Of a stretch of DNA of 36,873 bases, positions 7,845-16,301 are shown in pieces. The notes under the pieces were generated by a model, which did not search any database, had not been told where the DNA came from, and was given only the letters and a program-made list of their open reading frames with translations. Location: contig CAZMDA010000034.1 in the NCBI GenBank assembly GCA_964564865.1, forward strand, positions 1 through 36,873, in the 5' to 3' direction. Every line of letters begins with the position of its first letter. The stretch's first letter is position 1. The stretch comes from RBG-16-66-20 sp964564865 (GTDB lineage: Bacteria; Pseudomonadota; Gammaproteobacteria; Burkholderiales; SG8-39). Position numbers and translations under genes: made by a program.

Positions 7845-9018
7845 ACGAGTAGTGCTCGACGGGCTTCAGCACGGCCTCCACGATGCGGGCGGCGTGGGCG
7901 ACGTCGTGGGCGCCCGCGAGATCGCAGTTCACGACCAGCTTCGAGAGCGTGCCCTCCGCATCCCGCTGCGGACCCCAGGCCGGCGGTACCGGGGAGCGCT
8001 CCAGGCGCGGCGGAACGTCCTCCGGCCGCAGCGCGACGCCCAGTTTGCCGGCCAATGCGCGCGCGTCGGCGAGGTTGTCCTCGTAGGCTTCGGGCTCGAA
8101 GTTGAGCTGGGCCAGCACCTCGCGCAACACCTGCACGAGATCGACCTGGAGCGCGTCGTCGGCGGGGAAATACAGCTCCCGGCACTTCAGCTTGGCGCTC
8201 GCGACGATGATATTCAGGTTCGGGCTGGGAACCAGCGCGCGGTGGATGATCTTCTCCAGTCCCATTCGCTCCTCGCGGAAGTAGATCTCGCGCTGCTCCG
8301 CCCCCAGGCTGCGCGCCCACTGCGCAGTGCCGTTGCTCTTGCCGGAATTGCCGCGGATGGAGAGCGGGCGATGGGAGAACACGTAGCGCTCGGTGACGTG
8401 CAGGCCCAGGATACCCGAAGCGATGTCGGGCGCGGTGTCCGCGGGTACGAAGAAGCCGTCGTAGCGGCTGCTCGCCTCCTCGATGAGACCGCGGTGGAAG
8501 AAGGCGCTGTAGATCATCGGCAGCATGCCGAAGCCCACCGTGCCGCCGTAGAACCCCTCGAGCAGCGGCCGGGAGTTGAGCCACATTGCGCCCTCGCCAA
8601 GCTCCACGATCAGGCGGTTGCGCGACCAGTGCACGATCGTATCGGGCCACCAGTAGGTGTGCGGATGCCAGGCCAGCATTTCGCACTCGGTGGCCTCGAT
8701 GATGCGGGTGGCCAGTTCAAGCGTGCTGGGCAACAGGGCGTCGTCGTCGCCGAGCACGGTGACATATTCCCCGTCGCACTGCTGAAGTCCGCGCTCCCAG
8801 TTGATCGCCATCGGCAGGATCTCCTCGCTGCGCGTGTAGCGCAGCCGCGGGAACCCGCATTCCCGGACGATCTGCGCCGTCTCCGGACCGCTGCAGTTGT
8901 CGGCGACGACGATTTCGCAGTCCTTGCGCGACTGGCTGGCGACCGTTTGCAGCGTGTGCCGGAAGGTCGCCGGTCGGTCGCGGGTGGGGATCAGGATGGA
9001 GAAGCGTGGCGTGCTCAT
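7828..9018 (-). CDS. Glycosyltransferase family 2
   Basis: A 396-residue protein with a GT-A fold. The N-terminus RFSILIPTRDRP is the usual GT2 opening. ADNCSG around 40-44 and LGDDDA around 89-94 provide the nucleotide- and metal-binding acidic motif (DDD at 91-93). No membrane segment is evident, so it is probably cytosolic or peripheral, moving a sugar from a nucleotide donor to a lipid- or protein-linked acceptor. It is the last gene of the minus-strand sugar cassette, 30 bases after the CmcI-like methyltransferase. Its donor may therefore be the CDP-deoxysugar made by that cassette; this is inference. Confidence 0.87.
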   Translation of the reverse strand: MSTPRFSILIPTRDRPATFRHTLQTVASQSRKDCEIVVADNCSGPETAQIVRECGFPRLRYTRSEEILPMAINWERGLQQCDGEYVTVLGDDDALLPSTLELATRIIEATECEMLAWHPHTYWWPDTIVHWSRNRLIVELGEGAMWLNSRPLLEGFYGGTVGFGMLPMIYSAFFHRGLIEEASSRYDGFFVPADTAPDIASGILGLHVTERYVFSHRPLSIRGNSGKSNGTAQWARSLGAEQREIYFREERMGLEKIIHRALVPSPNLNIIVASAKLKCRELYFPADDALQVDLVQVLREVLAQLNFEPEAYEDNLADARALAGKLGVALRPEDVPPRLERSPVPPAWGPQRDAEGTLSKLVVNCDLAGAHDVAHAARIVEAVLKPVEHYSFSAPP

Positions 9019-9048
9019 CGCGTCCTTTCGTGCGGGGCGGGCAGCGGT

Positions 9049-9819
9049 TCAGGTGCGGCGCCGCAGCCATGCGTCCGGCCAGGCGGTGATCGGCGAGCGC
9101 AGCGCGCTCTCGTTGAAGCGCCACGGCGGCGGCTCGATCGCGAACTCGGGATGGGCGGCGGCGAACTCGCGCGCCGCCTGCGCCGGGTTGTCCTCGCGCC
9201 AGGAAGGCTGGCCTCGCGGCGCGTCCCAGAGCGACTGCATGATGCCGTCGGTGGCCACGATCCAGGAGCCCGGCGTCACCAGCGGCGCGTAGGCCTCCAG
9301 TTCCCGGCGGACGTGGTCCCGGCTGTGGTTGGAATCGAGGATCACGAGCACGACGTCGCCGGCGCGAACCTCCGCGGCCGCCTGCGCCACCACCGCGGGG
9401 CTGGCCGAATCGCCTTCGACCAGCTTGATCATGGGCGACAGTTCGTGCGCCTCGATCGCGGCGCGATTGTGCGGCCGGATCTCGATGTCCACGCCGACGA
9501 CCTTGCGGCCGCGCCCGGCTGCCTTCATCAGAGAGGCGCTGAGCACCAGGGAGCCGCCGTGGGCGACGCCGGTCTCGATGATGACATCGGGCTTGAGGAA
9601 GTAGATCGCCTCCTGCAGGCGGACCAGGTCCTCCGGGTGCTGGATGATGGGCCGACCCATCCAGGTGAAGGTGTAGGAGTACTTCTGCACCCAGGACAGC
9701 TTCAGCCACAGTTCCGACAGCAGCTCGAAGGCGCGCGGGTCGTAGAGCGGCAACTCGCGCTTGCCGCCGGCGTCGTCAACCTGCAGCAGCCGGGCGTCGG
9801 TGTCGATGCTGAGCTTCAT
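9049..9819 (-). CDS. CmcI-like (cephalosporin hydroxylase family) SAM-dependent methyltransferase
   Basis: A 256-residue protein. IIETGVAHGGS (80-90) is the SAM-binding loop of the CmcI/rhamnosyl O-methyltransferase family; VVGVDIE (107-113) supplies the acidic ribose ligand; LDSNHSRDHV (161-170) is the family's conserved stretch. Members are annotated 'cephalosporin hydroxylase' but generally O-methylate sugars or related hydroxyls. The start codon overlaps the stop of the upstream SDR gene (ATGA), implying translational coupling. In this cassette an O-methylation of the finished deoxysugar, before or after transfer by the adjacent GT2, is the simplest role. Confidence 0.82.
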   Translation of the reverse strand: MKLSIDTDARLLQVDDAGGKRELPLYDPRAFELLSELWLKLSWVQKYSYTFTWMGRPIIQHPEDLVRLQEAIYFLKPDVIIETGVAHGGSLVLSASLMKAAGRGRKVVGVDIEIRPHNRAAIEAHELSPMIKLVEGDSASPAVVAQAAAEVRAGDVVLVILDSNHSRDHVRRELEAYAPLVTPGSWIVATDGIMQSLWDAPRGQPSWREDNPAQAAREFAAAHPEFAIEPPPWRFNESALRSPITAWPDAWLRRRT

Positions 9820-10703
9820 GTCCTGTCCTTGCGGGCTGAGATGCAGCGGCGCAGGCCTTCCGGAATGCCGACGCGCGGCGACCAGCGCAGGTCGCCGCGT
9901 ATTCTATCGACATTGGCCACCACGCGTGCCGGGTCGTGCGCCGGCGCCGCGCGGGCGCCGAAGCGGATCAGTTCCGCGTGTCCCAGTTCGGCGACGGCGG
10001 CGGCGGCAAGCTGGCGCAGGCTGGTGCCGGTCCCGCTGCCGACGTTGTAGATGCCGCCGCAGCCACTGTCGAGCAGCGCGACGCAGGCCTCGGCGACGTC
10101 CTCGACGAAGATGAAGTCGCGCACCTGGTTGCCGTGCGTGCAGTCGAACGGCCGCCGCGCGAGGAGGCTGTCGATGAGGTCGGGGATGAACCGCCCCGGG
10201 GGATCGCCCGGCCCGTAGGGAAAGAACACCCGGGCCCAGGCCCATGCGCCGTCCGCGGCTGAGGCGCGCAACGCCGCCAGCAGCGCCAGCTTGGCGCGGC
10301 CGTAGGGCGTCGCCGGTTCGGCGGGCGTGCGCGCCTCGTCGCAGGGATCGTCGCCGGCGGCGTACTCGGCGCAGGAGCCGATGCCGAGCGCGCGCGCGCC
10401 GCCGCCCTCGTAGAAGCGCCGCACGAGATGGATCCCGGCCGCGAGCCAGTCTGCATTGGCCGGGCTGTGCCAGAACACTCCCGGTTGCGTGATCCAGGCC
10501 AGGTGCAGCAGGTGCGTCGGCCGCACTTCGCGCAACAGTGCGTCGCACTGGGCGGGGTCGAGCAGGTCGCAGCGATGCCAGGCCGCGTCCCGCGGCGCGG
10601 CTGACGCGCTCACGGCGTGTACCTCGTAGCCGCGCGCGGCGAGCAGCGGCAGGCAGCGGCGGCCGATGAAGCCGCGCGCCCCGGTGACCAGGACCCGCTT
10701 CAC
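9816..10703 (-). CDS. NAD(P)-dependent sugar epimerase/ketoreductase (extended SDR)
   Basis: A 295-residue protein from GTG 10703. It has the N-terminal Rossmann motif GARGFIG (8-14), the catalytic YGRAK (134-138) with Ser110 upstream, and the substrate-side motif NVGSGTG near the C-terminus, as in extended SDRs. This start is chosen because it gives the canonical KRVLVTGARG opening and overlaps the RmlC stop as GTGA. In an NDP-4-keto-6-deoxyhexose pathway this is the place for the 4-ketoreductase that finishes the sugar, comparable to RmlD, Fcl or NovS. Which stereochemistry it sets cannot be inferred. Confidence 0.85.
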   Translation of the reverse strand: MKRVLVTGARGFIGRRCLPLLAARGYEVHAVSASAAPRDAAWHRCDLLDPAQCDALLREVRPTHLLHLAWITQPGVFWHSPANADWLAAGIHLVRRFYEGGGARALGIGSCAEYAAGDDPCDEARTPAEPATPYGRAKLALLAALRASAADGAWAWARVFFPYGPGDPPGRFIPDLIDSLLARRPFDCTHGNQVRDFIFVEDVAEACVALLDSGCGGIYNVGSGTGTSLRQLAAAAVAELGHAELIRFGARAAPAHDPARVVANVDRIRGDLRWSPRVGIPEGLRRCISARKDRT

Positions 10704-11233
10704 GCGTCGCGCAGCAGCGGCAGCCCGCGGTCCCGGGCCGAGATCACCCCGGGCCGCGCCGGCCATGCGATGCCGACCTCCGGGTCGTCCCAGCGGAACC
10801 CGCGTGCCGCCGGCGCGTGGTAGGGCACCGAGATCTGGTAGTGCACCTCGGTGTCGTCCGCGAGCGTGAGGAAGCCGTGCGCGAAGCCCTCGGGCACGTA
10901 CAGCATGTCGTCGCTTCCGGCGGCCATCTCGATGCCGAACCAGCGCCCGCGCGTAGCCGAATCCGGCCGCAGGTCGACGATGACGTCGAACAGCGCGCCG
11001 CGCGTGCAGCGCACCAGCTTCGCCTCGGCGTGCGGCGCGCTTTGGTAATGCATGCCGCGCAGCGTGCCGGCGCGCCTGTTGCCCGACACGCTGCATTGCG
11101 CGAGCGAGGGGTCCAGGCCATGGCGCGCGAATTCCTCCCGGCAGTACAGGCGCGCGAAATGGCCGCGCTCGTCCGCGATGCGCTCGGCGCGGACGACGAA
11201 GGCACCCGCCAGTGGCGTCGGCACGAACTTCAC
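10700..11233 (-). CDS. dTDP-4-dehydrorhamnose 3,5-epimerase-like cupin (RmlC family)
   Basis: A 177-residue protein from GTG 11233. RmlC hallmarks are in the expected places: LRGMHYQ with His62, Lys72, EGFAHGF with His119, and Tyr138, which together build the epimerase active site. Size is normal for the family (about 180). The gene overlaps both neighbours by the sequence GTGA. RmlC enzymes invert C3 and/or C5 of a 4-keto-6-deoxy sugar. Here the substrate is presumably a CDP-sugar rather than a dTDP-sugar, because the cassette has RfbF and RfbG rather than RmlA and RmlB. Confidence 0.88.
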   Translation of the reverse strand: MKFVPTPLAGAFVVRAERIADERGHFARLYCREEFARHGLDPSLAQCSVSGNRRAGTLRGMHYQSAPHAEAKLVRCTRGALFDVIVDLRPDSATRGRWFGIEMAAGSDDMLYVPEGFAHGFLTLADDTEVHYQISVPYHAPAARGFRWDDPEVGIAWPARPGVISARDRGLPLLRDA

Positions 11234-12462
11234 TGCACCTCCAGCGACGGGATCGGCACCACGAAGCGCCCGCCCCAGGCGCGGATGCCGGCGCATTGGG
11301 CGACGATCTCGTCCTTCAGGTTCCACGGCAGGATCAGCAGGTAATCCGGGCGCAGCTCGCCGATGCGGTCCGGATGCACGATCGGCAGCCGGCTGCCGGG
11401 AAGGTACAGGCCCTGCTTGTGCGGGCTGCGGTCGGCGACGAACGCGACCAGCTCGCGGGTCACGCCGCAGGTGTTGAGCAGGGTATTGCCCTTCGCCGCC
11501 GCGCCGTAGGCCGCGGTGCGCTTGCCCTCGGCGCGGGCCTGCCGCAGGAAGCCGACCAGCTGGCGCTTCACCTCCTGCACGCGCGCGTCGAAGCCGGCGT
11601 AGCCCTCGATCCGGTCCAGTCCCGCAGCGTGCTCGTCCCGCGCCACCTTGCCGACGCCGCCGCCTTCCCGGAACCTGGCGCTGGCCTCATGGCACACGGT
11701 CAGCCGCAACGAGCCGCCATGCGTCGGCAGTTCCTCGACCTCGACGATCCTCAGCGCGTGCCGCGCCATCACCTGCCGCACCGCGTGCAGCGAGAAATAG
11801 CTGAAGTGCTCGTGGTAGATGGTGTCGAACTGGTTCTCCGCCATCAGCCGCAGCAGGTGCGGGAACTCGAAGCTCGCCGCGCCGTCGGGCGCGAGCAGGA
11901 TGCGCACGCCCGCGACGAAATCCTGCAGCGCGGGCACGTGCGCGAGGACATTGTTGGCGACGATCAGGTCCGCGGTCCCGGACTCGCCGGCGAGCGCGCG
12001 CGCGCAGTCGCTGCCGAAGAACGCGACCCGGGTGGGGATGCCGCGCGCCTGCGCCTCGCGCGCGACGTTCGCCGCGGGTTCGACGCCGAGCACCGGCACG
12101 CCAAGCGCCTGGAAATACTGCAGCAGGTAGCCGTCGTTGCTGGCGAGCTCGACCACGCGTGAATCCGGGCCGAGCGCGAAGCGCTTCACCGCCTCCTGCG
12201 CGAACCGGCGCGCGTGCTGCAGCCAGCTCTCCGAAAACGAGGAGAAGTAGGCGTAATCGCTGAAGATCGCCTCCGGGGTCTCGAACTGCTCCAGCTGGAC
12301 CAGCAGGCAGGATTCGCAGACGAAGGCGCGCAGCGGGTGGACCGGCTCGGGCCGGTCGAGCTGGTCCTCGCGCAGGTAAGCGTTCGACAGCGGCGTGGCG
12401 CCCAGGTCGCAGAACATCCGGCGCAGCGGGGTCCCGCAGGCGCGGCAGGCGGCGGCTTTCAT
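11230..12462 (-). CDS. NDP-hexose C-methyltransferase (TylC3/NovU/TcaB9 family)
   Basis: A 410-residue three-domain protein. The N-terminal zinc-binding knuckle has Cys6, Cys9, Cys49 and Cys52. The SAM domain carries ELASNDG (105-111). The catalytic YHEHFSYFSL (216-225) has the YHEH motif, whose last His is the proposed base in the C3-methyltransferase TcaB9. The C-terminal domain (KRTAAYGAAAKGNTLLN) is the usual Rossmann-like C-methyltransferase C-terminal domain. It is predicted to add a methyl to C3 or C5 of the 4-keto-6-deoxyhexose made by RfbG, giving a branched sugar. Start ATG 12462 overlaps the dehydratase stop (ATGA), and longer in-frame starts would run into the dehydratase. Confidence 0.88.
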   Translation of the reverse strand: MKAAACRACGTPLRRMFCDLGATPLSNAYLREDQLDRPEPVHPLRAFVCESCLLVQLEQFETPEAIFSDYAYFSSFSESWLQHARRFAQEAVKRFALGPDSRVVELASNDGYLLQYFQALGVPVLGVEPAANVAREAQARGIPTRVAFFGSDCARALAGESGTADLIVANNVLAHVPALQDFVAGVRILLAPDGAASFEFPHLLRLMAENQFDTIYHEHFSYFSLHAVRQVMARHALRIVEVEELPTHGGSLRLTVCHEASARFREGGGVGKVARDEHAAGLDRIEGYAGFDARVQEVKRQLVGFLRQARAEGKRTAAYGAAAKGNTLLNTCGVTRELVAFVADRSPHKQGLYLPGSRLPIVHPDRIGELRPDYLLILPWNLKDEIVAQCAGIRAWGGRFVVPIPSLEVQ

Positions 12463-13541
12463 GCCAGGCACAGCGCCTGGTAGCGGCCGATCTGCTCGAG
12501 CGTGGCCGCGCGGGCGGCGCGGCCGCCCGCTGCGTCGGCGAGATACGCGCGCTGCCACTGGACGATCCAGTCCAGCGCCTGGTCGAGTCCCAGGCGGGGC
12601 AGCCAGCCGAGCCTGGCCCTCGCCAGGCTGCTGTCCAGGCCGAGATCCGTGGTCTCATGGGCATGCGCGCCTTGCGCGTGCCGCCAGCCGGCGCCAGCGC
12701 CCCAGCGCCGCGCGAGCCCGTCGGCGATCCACGACACCGGGCGCACGTCGGCCTGGTCCGGGCCGAAATTCCAGGCCTGCGCCGCGCCGCGGTCGCCGCC
12801 GTGCAGCCGCTCGCCGAGGATCAGGTAGCCGTGCAGGGCTTCGAGCACGTGCTGCCAGGGCCGGGTGGCCTGCGGATTGCGGAGCACCAGGGGCCTGCCG
12901 GCGGCGAACGCGGCCAGCGCATCGGGCACCAGGCGGTCCTCGGCCCAGTCGCCGCCGCCCAGGACGTTGCCCGCCCGCGCGCTGGCGACGAGCGCCGCGC
13001 CGCGCGGCTCGAACAATGCGCTGCGGTAGGAAGCGGTGACGATTTCCGCGCAGGCCTTGCTGGCCGCGTAGGGATCATGCCCGCCCAGGGGATCGGTCTC
13101 CACGTAGGCGCGGCGCTGGCCGTCGTCGCGATAGCACTTGTCGCTGGTCACCATGATCGCGGCGCGCACGCTGGCGCATTCCAGCGCCGCCTGCAGGCAG
13201 TTGACCGTGCCGTCGACGTTGGTGGCGAAGGTCTCCGCCGGCATGGCGTAGGAGCGGCGCACCAGCGACTGGGCCGCCAGGTGGAACACGATCTCCGGCT
13301 GGTGCCGCGCCACGGCGGCGCGCAGCGCGGCGCCGTCGCGGACATCGCAACGCGCGGCGCTGATTTCCTGTTCCAGCGCCGTGACTCCCGACAGGCAGGG
13401 TTCGCTGGGCGGATCCAGCGCGATGCCCGCGACGCTGGCGCCCAGTTCGTGCAGCCACCAGCACAGCCACGCGCCCTTGAACCCGGAGTGGCCGGTGACC
13501 AGGACCCGGCGCCCGCGCCAGAATCCCGGGCTCAGCGCCAT
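12459..13541 (-). CDS. rfbG: CDP-glucose 4,6-dehydratase
   Basis: A 360-residue extended SDR. VLVTGHSGFKG (13-23) is the dehydratase-specific Rossmann motif with the HSGFKG variant typical of CDP-glucose 4,6-dehydratases. VTSDKCY (131-137) and YAASK (158-162) are the catalytic segments, and RAGNVLGGGDW is the family's substrate loop. It converts CDP-glucose to CDP-4-keto-6-deoxyglucose. ATG 13541 lies inside the end of the cytidylyltransferase gene (10-base overlap). The frame stays open far upstream, but that extension is antisense-like, Arg/Gly-rich and overlaps other genes, so it was not used. Confidence 0.93.
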   Translation of the reverse strand: MALSPGFWRGRRVLVTGHSGFKGAWLCWWLHELGASVAGIALDPPSEPCLSGVTALEQEISAARCDVRDGAALRAAVARHQPEIVFHLAAQSLVRRSYAMPAETFATNVDGTVNCLQAALECASVRAAIMVTSDKCYRDDGQRRAYVETDPLGGHDPYAASKACAEIVTASYRSALFEPRGAALVASARAGNVLGGGDWAEDRLVPDALAAFAAGRPLVLRNPQATRPWQHVLEALHGYLILGERLHGGDRGAAQAWNFGPDQADVRPVSWIADGLARRWGAGAGWRHAQGAHAHETTDLGLDSSLARARLGWLPRLGLDQALDWIVQWQRAYLADAAGGRAARAATLEQIGRYQALCLA

Positions 13542-14302
13542 GCCTTCCAGGGCGCGGCGCCGCCGGCCCAGAGCGCTTCCAGCTGGGTCTTGTCGCGCAG
13601 GGTGTCCATCGGCTGCCAGAACCCCGGGTGGCGGAAAGCGGCAAGCTGGTTCGCCGCGGCCAGCCGCTCCAGCGGCTCGCGCTCCCAGACCGTGTCGTCG
13701 CCTTCGATCAGCTCGAGCACGGACGGTTCGAGCACGAAGAAGCCGCCATTGATCCAGTCGCCGTCGCCCAGCGGCTTCTCGCGGAACCCGACCACCGCGT
13801 CGTCCCGGGTCTCCAGCCGGCCGAAGCGGCCCGGCGGCTGCACCGCGGTCACGGTCGCCGCCAGTCCCTTGCGGCGGTGGAAGGCGACCAGCGCGCCGAG
13901 GTCGACGTCGCTCAGGCCGTCGCCGTAGGTGAGGCAGAAGGTCTCGCCGCCGAGGTAGCGGCCGACGCGCTTCAGGCGCCCGCCGGTCATGGTCGACTCG
14001 CCGGTGTCCACCAGGGTCACGCGCCAGGGCTCGGCGTGCCGCTCGTGGACTTCCATGCTGTTGCGCCCGATGTCGAAGGTGACGTCCGACATGTGCAGGA
14101 AATAGTTGGCGAAGTACTCCTTGATGACGTAGCCCTTGTGGCCCAGGCAGATGATGAAGTCGTTCACGCCATGCGCCGCGTACAGCTTCAGGATGTGCCA
14201 CAGGATGGGCCGGCCGCCGATCTCCACCATCGGCTTGGGCCGCAGCTGGGATTCTTCGCTGATCCGGGTGCCCAGGCCCCCGGCGAGGATCACCGCCTTC
14301 AT
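13532..14302 (-). CDS. rfbF: Glucose-1-phosphate cytidylyltransferase
   Basis: A 256-residue nucleotidyltransferase. MKAVILAGGLGTRISEES is the signature loop, RPKPM carries the phosphate-contacting Lys23, and TYGDGLSDVD (125-134) is the metal-binding segment typical of RfbF. It makes CDP-glucose from CTP and glucose-1-phosphate, the first committed step for the downstream dehydratase. Length matches the family. It starts only 9 bases after the stop of the ABC permease, so the sugar cassette may be read from the same transcript as the exporter. It overlaps rfbG by 10 bases. Confidence 0.94.
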   Translation of the reverse strand: MKAVILAGGLGTRISEESQLRPKPMVEIGGRPILWHILKLYAAHGVNDFIICLGHKGYVIKEYFANYFLHMSDVTFDIGRNSMEVHERHAEPWRVTLVDTGESTMTGGRLKRVGRYLGGETFCLTYGDGLSDVDLGALVAFHRRKGLAATVTAVQPPGRFGRLETRDDAVVGFREKPLGDGDWINGGFFVLEPSVLELIEGDDTVWEREPLERLAAANQLAAFRHPGFWQPMDTLRDKTQLEALWAGGAAPWKAWR

Positions 14303-14311
14303 GACGATAGC

Positions 14312-15544
14312 CTACTCGAAACGGAGCGCTTCCACCGGATTGAGGCGCGCCGCCTTGCGCGCCGGGTAGAAGCCGAAGAACACGCCGATGGCGAAGGCGA
14401 AGGCTACCGCCAGCATCACCGACTCCGGCGACAGCACGATGCGCCAGCCGGCCACCTCGGCGATGCCCACCGCGGTGCCGACGCCGATCAGGATGCCGAT
14501 GATGCCGCCGATCAGTGACAGCGTCACCGCCTCGACCAGGAACTGGCCGAGGATGTCGCGCGTGCGCGCGCCCACCGCCATGCGCAGGCCGATCTCCCGG
14601 GTGCGTTCCGTAACGGAGACCAGCATGATGTTCATGATGCCGATGCCGCCCACCACCAGCGACACCGAGGCCACCGCCGCCAGCAGCAGCGCGAGCACCC
14701 GGCTGGAGGCCTCCTGCGTCGCCGCGACCTCCTCCAGGTTGCGCAGCGAGAAATCGTCGTCGGCGCCGGGCTGCAGGCGGTGGCGCTGGCGCAGCAGCGC
14801 GCGCACCTGCTCCTCGGCCGCCTTCATGTCGTAGCCCTCCTGCACCTTCACCCAGATGGTGCCGACGCTGCGCTGCTTGGCGCGCGCCGAGGCCCCGAGC
14901 ACGCGGTTGCGTGCGGTCGTGATCGGCATCAGGATCAGGTCGTCCTGGTCGCTGCCCATCATGCTCTGGCCCTTGCCCTCCAGCACGCCGATGACGGTGA
15001 AGGGGACGCGGCGCACGCGGATCACCTGGCCGACCGGGTCGACGCCGCCGAACAGCTGGCGCGCCACGGTCTGGCCGACCAGGCAGACCTTGGTGGCGCC
15101 GGCGATGTCGGTGGGGTCGAACATCCGCCCGGCGGCGAGCTCCCACTGCCGCACCTCGACATACTCCGGCGTGATGCCGAAGATCACGGTGGACCAGTTC
15201 TGGTTGCCCCAGATCACCTGCGCGGTGCCGCGCAGCGCCGGCGCCGCCATGGTCTCGGGGATCTCGCGCGAGATCGCGGCGGCGTCGTCCTCGGACAGGG
15301 TCAGGTTGGAGCCGAAGCCCATGCGCACCCCGCCGGAGGTGGTGGCGCCCGACAGGATCAGCAGCAGGTTGGAGCCCAGCGACCGGATCTGCTCCTCGAC
15401 CCGCGCCTGCGCGCCGGCGCCGACGGCGATCATCACGATCACCGCGCCGACGCCGATGATGATCCCCAGCATGGTGAGCGCGCTGCGCAGCTTGTTCACC
15501 GCCAGGGCGCGCATGGCGACGCGCAGCAGGCCCAGAACGCTCAT
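14312..15544 (-). CDS. MacB-like ABC transporter permease (FtsX family)
   Basis: A 410-residue permease. The N-terminus ALAVNKLRSALTMLGIIIGV leads into the first membrane helix. A large periplasmic domain follows (about residues 45-280). Three C-terminal helices come after it, with VGGIGIMNIMLVSVTERTRE and the closing ARKAARLNPVEALRFE, both hallmarks of MacB/FtsX permeases. ATG 15544 is preferred over upstream in-frame starts because the extension overlaps the ATPase gene and is low-complexity. Here the ATPase is a separate gene 19 bases upstream, unlike E. coli MacB, where it is fused. It acts with the adaptor and an outer-membrane channel not present in the window. Confidence 0.91.
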   Translation of the reverse strand: MSVLGLLRVAMRALAVNKLRSALTMLGIIIGVGAVIVMIAVGAGAQARVEEQIRSLGSNLLLILSGATTSGGVRMGFGSNLTLSEDDAAAISREIPETMAAPALRGTAQVIWGNQNWSTVIFGITPEYVEVRQWELAAGRMFDPTDIAGATKVCLVGQTVARQLFGGVDPVGQVIRVRRVPFTVIGVLEGKGQSMMGSDQDDLILMPITTARNRVLGASARAKQRSVGTIWVKVQEGYDMKAAEEQVRALLRQRHRLQPGADDDFSLRNLEEVAATQEASSRVLALLLAAVASVSLVVGGIGIMNIMLVSVTERTREIGLRMAVGARTRDILGQFLVEAVTLSLIGGIIGILIGVGTAVGIAEVAGWRIVLSPESVMLAVAFAFAIGVFFGFYPARKAARLNPVEALRFE

Positions 15545-15563
15545 GCGTTCTCCTTGCCAGTGC

Positions 15564-16300
<737 letters not shown>

Positions 16301-16301
<1 letters not shown>

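Noticed and set aside
7657..10050. Very long + strand open frame (797 codons) opposite the GT2 and CmcI-like genes
   Set aside because: It is antisense to well-supported genes, is low-complexity Arg/Ala/Gly/Asp-rich, has no recognisable motif, and reflects GC-rich codon periodicity.
13542..15146. N-terminal extension of the CDP-glucose dehydratase frame through rfbF and the permease
   Set aside because: The extension is repetitive, overlaps two convincing genes on the same strand, and the dehydratase has a normal start at 13541.
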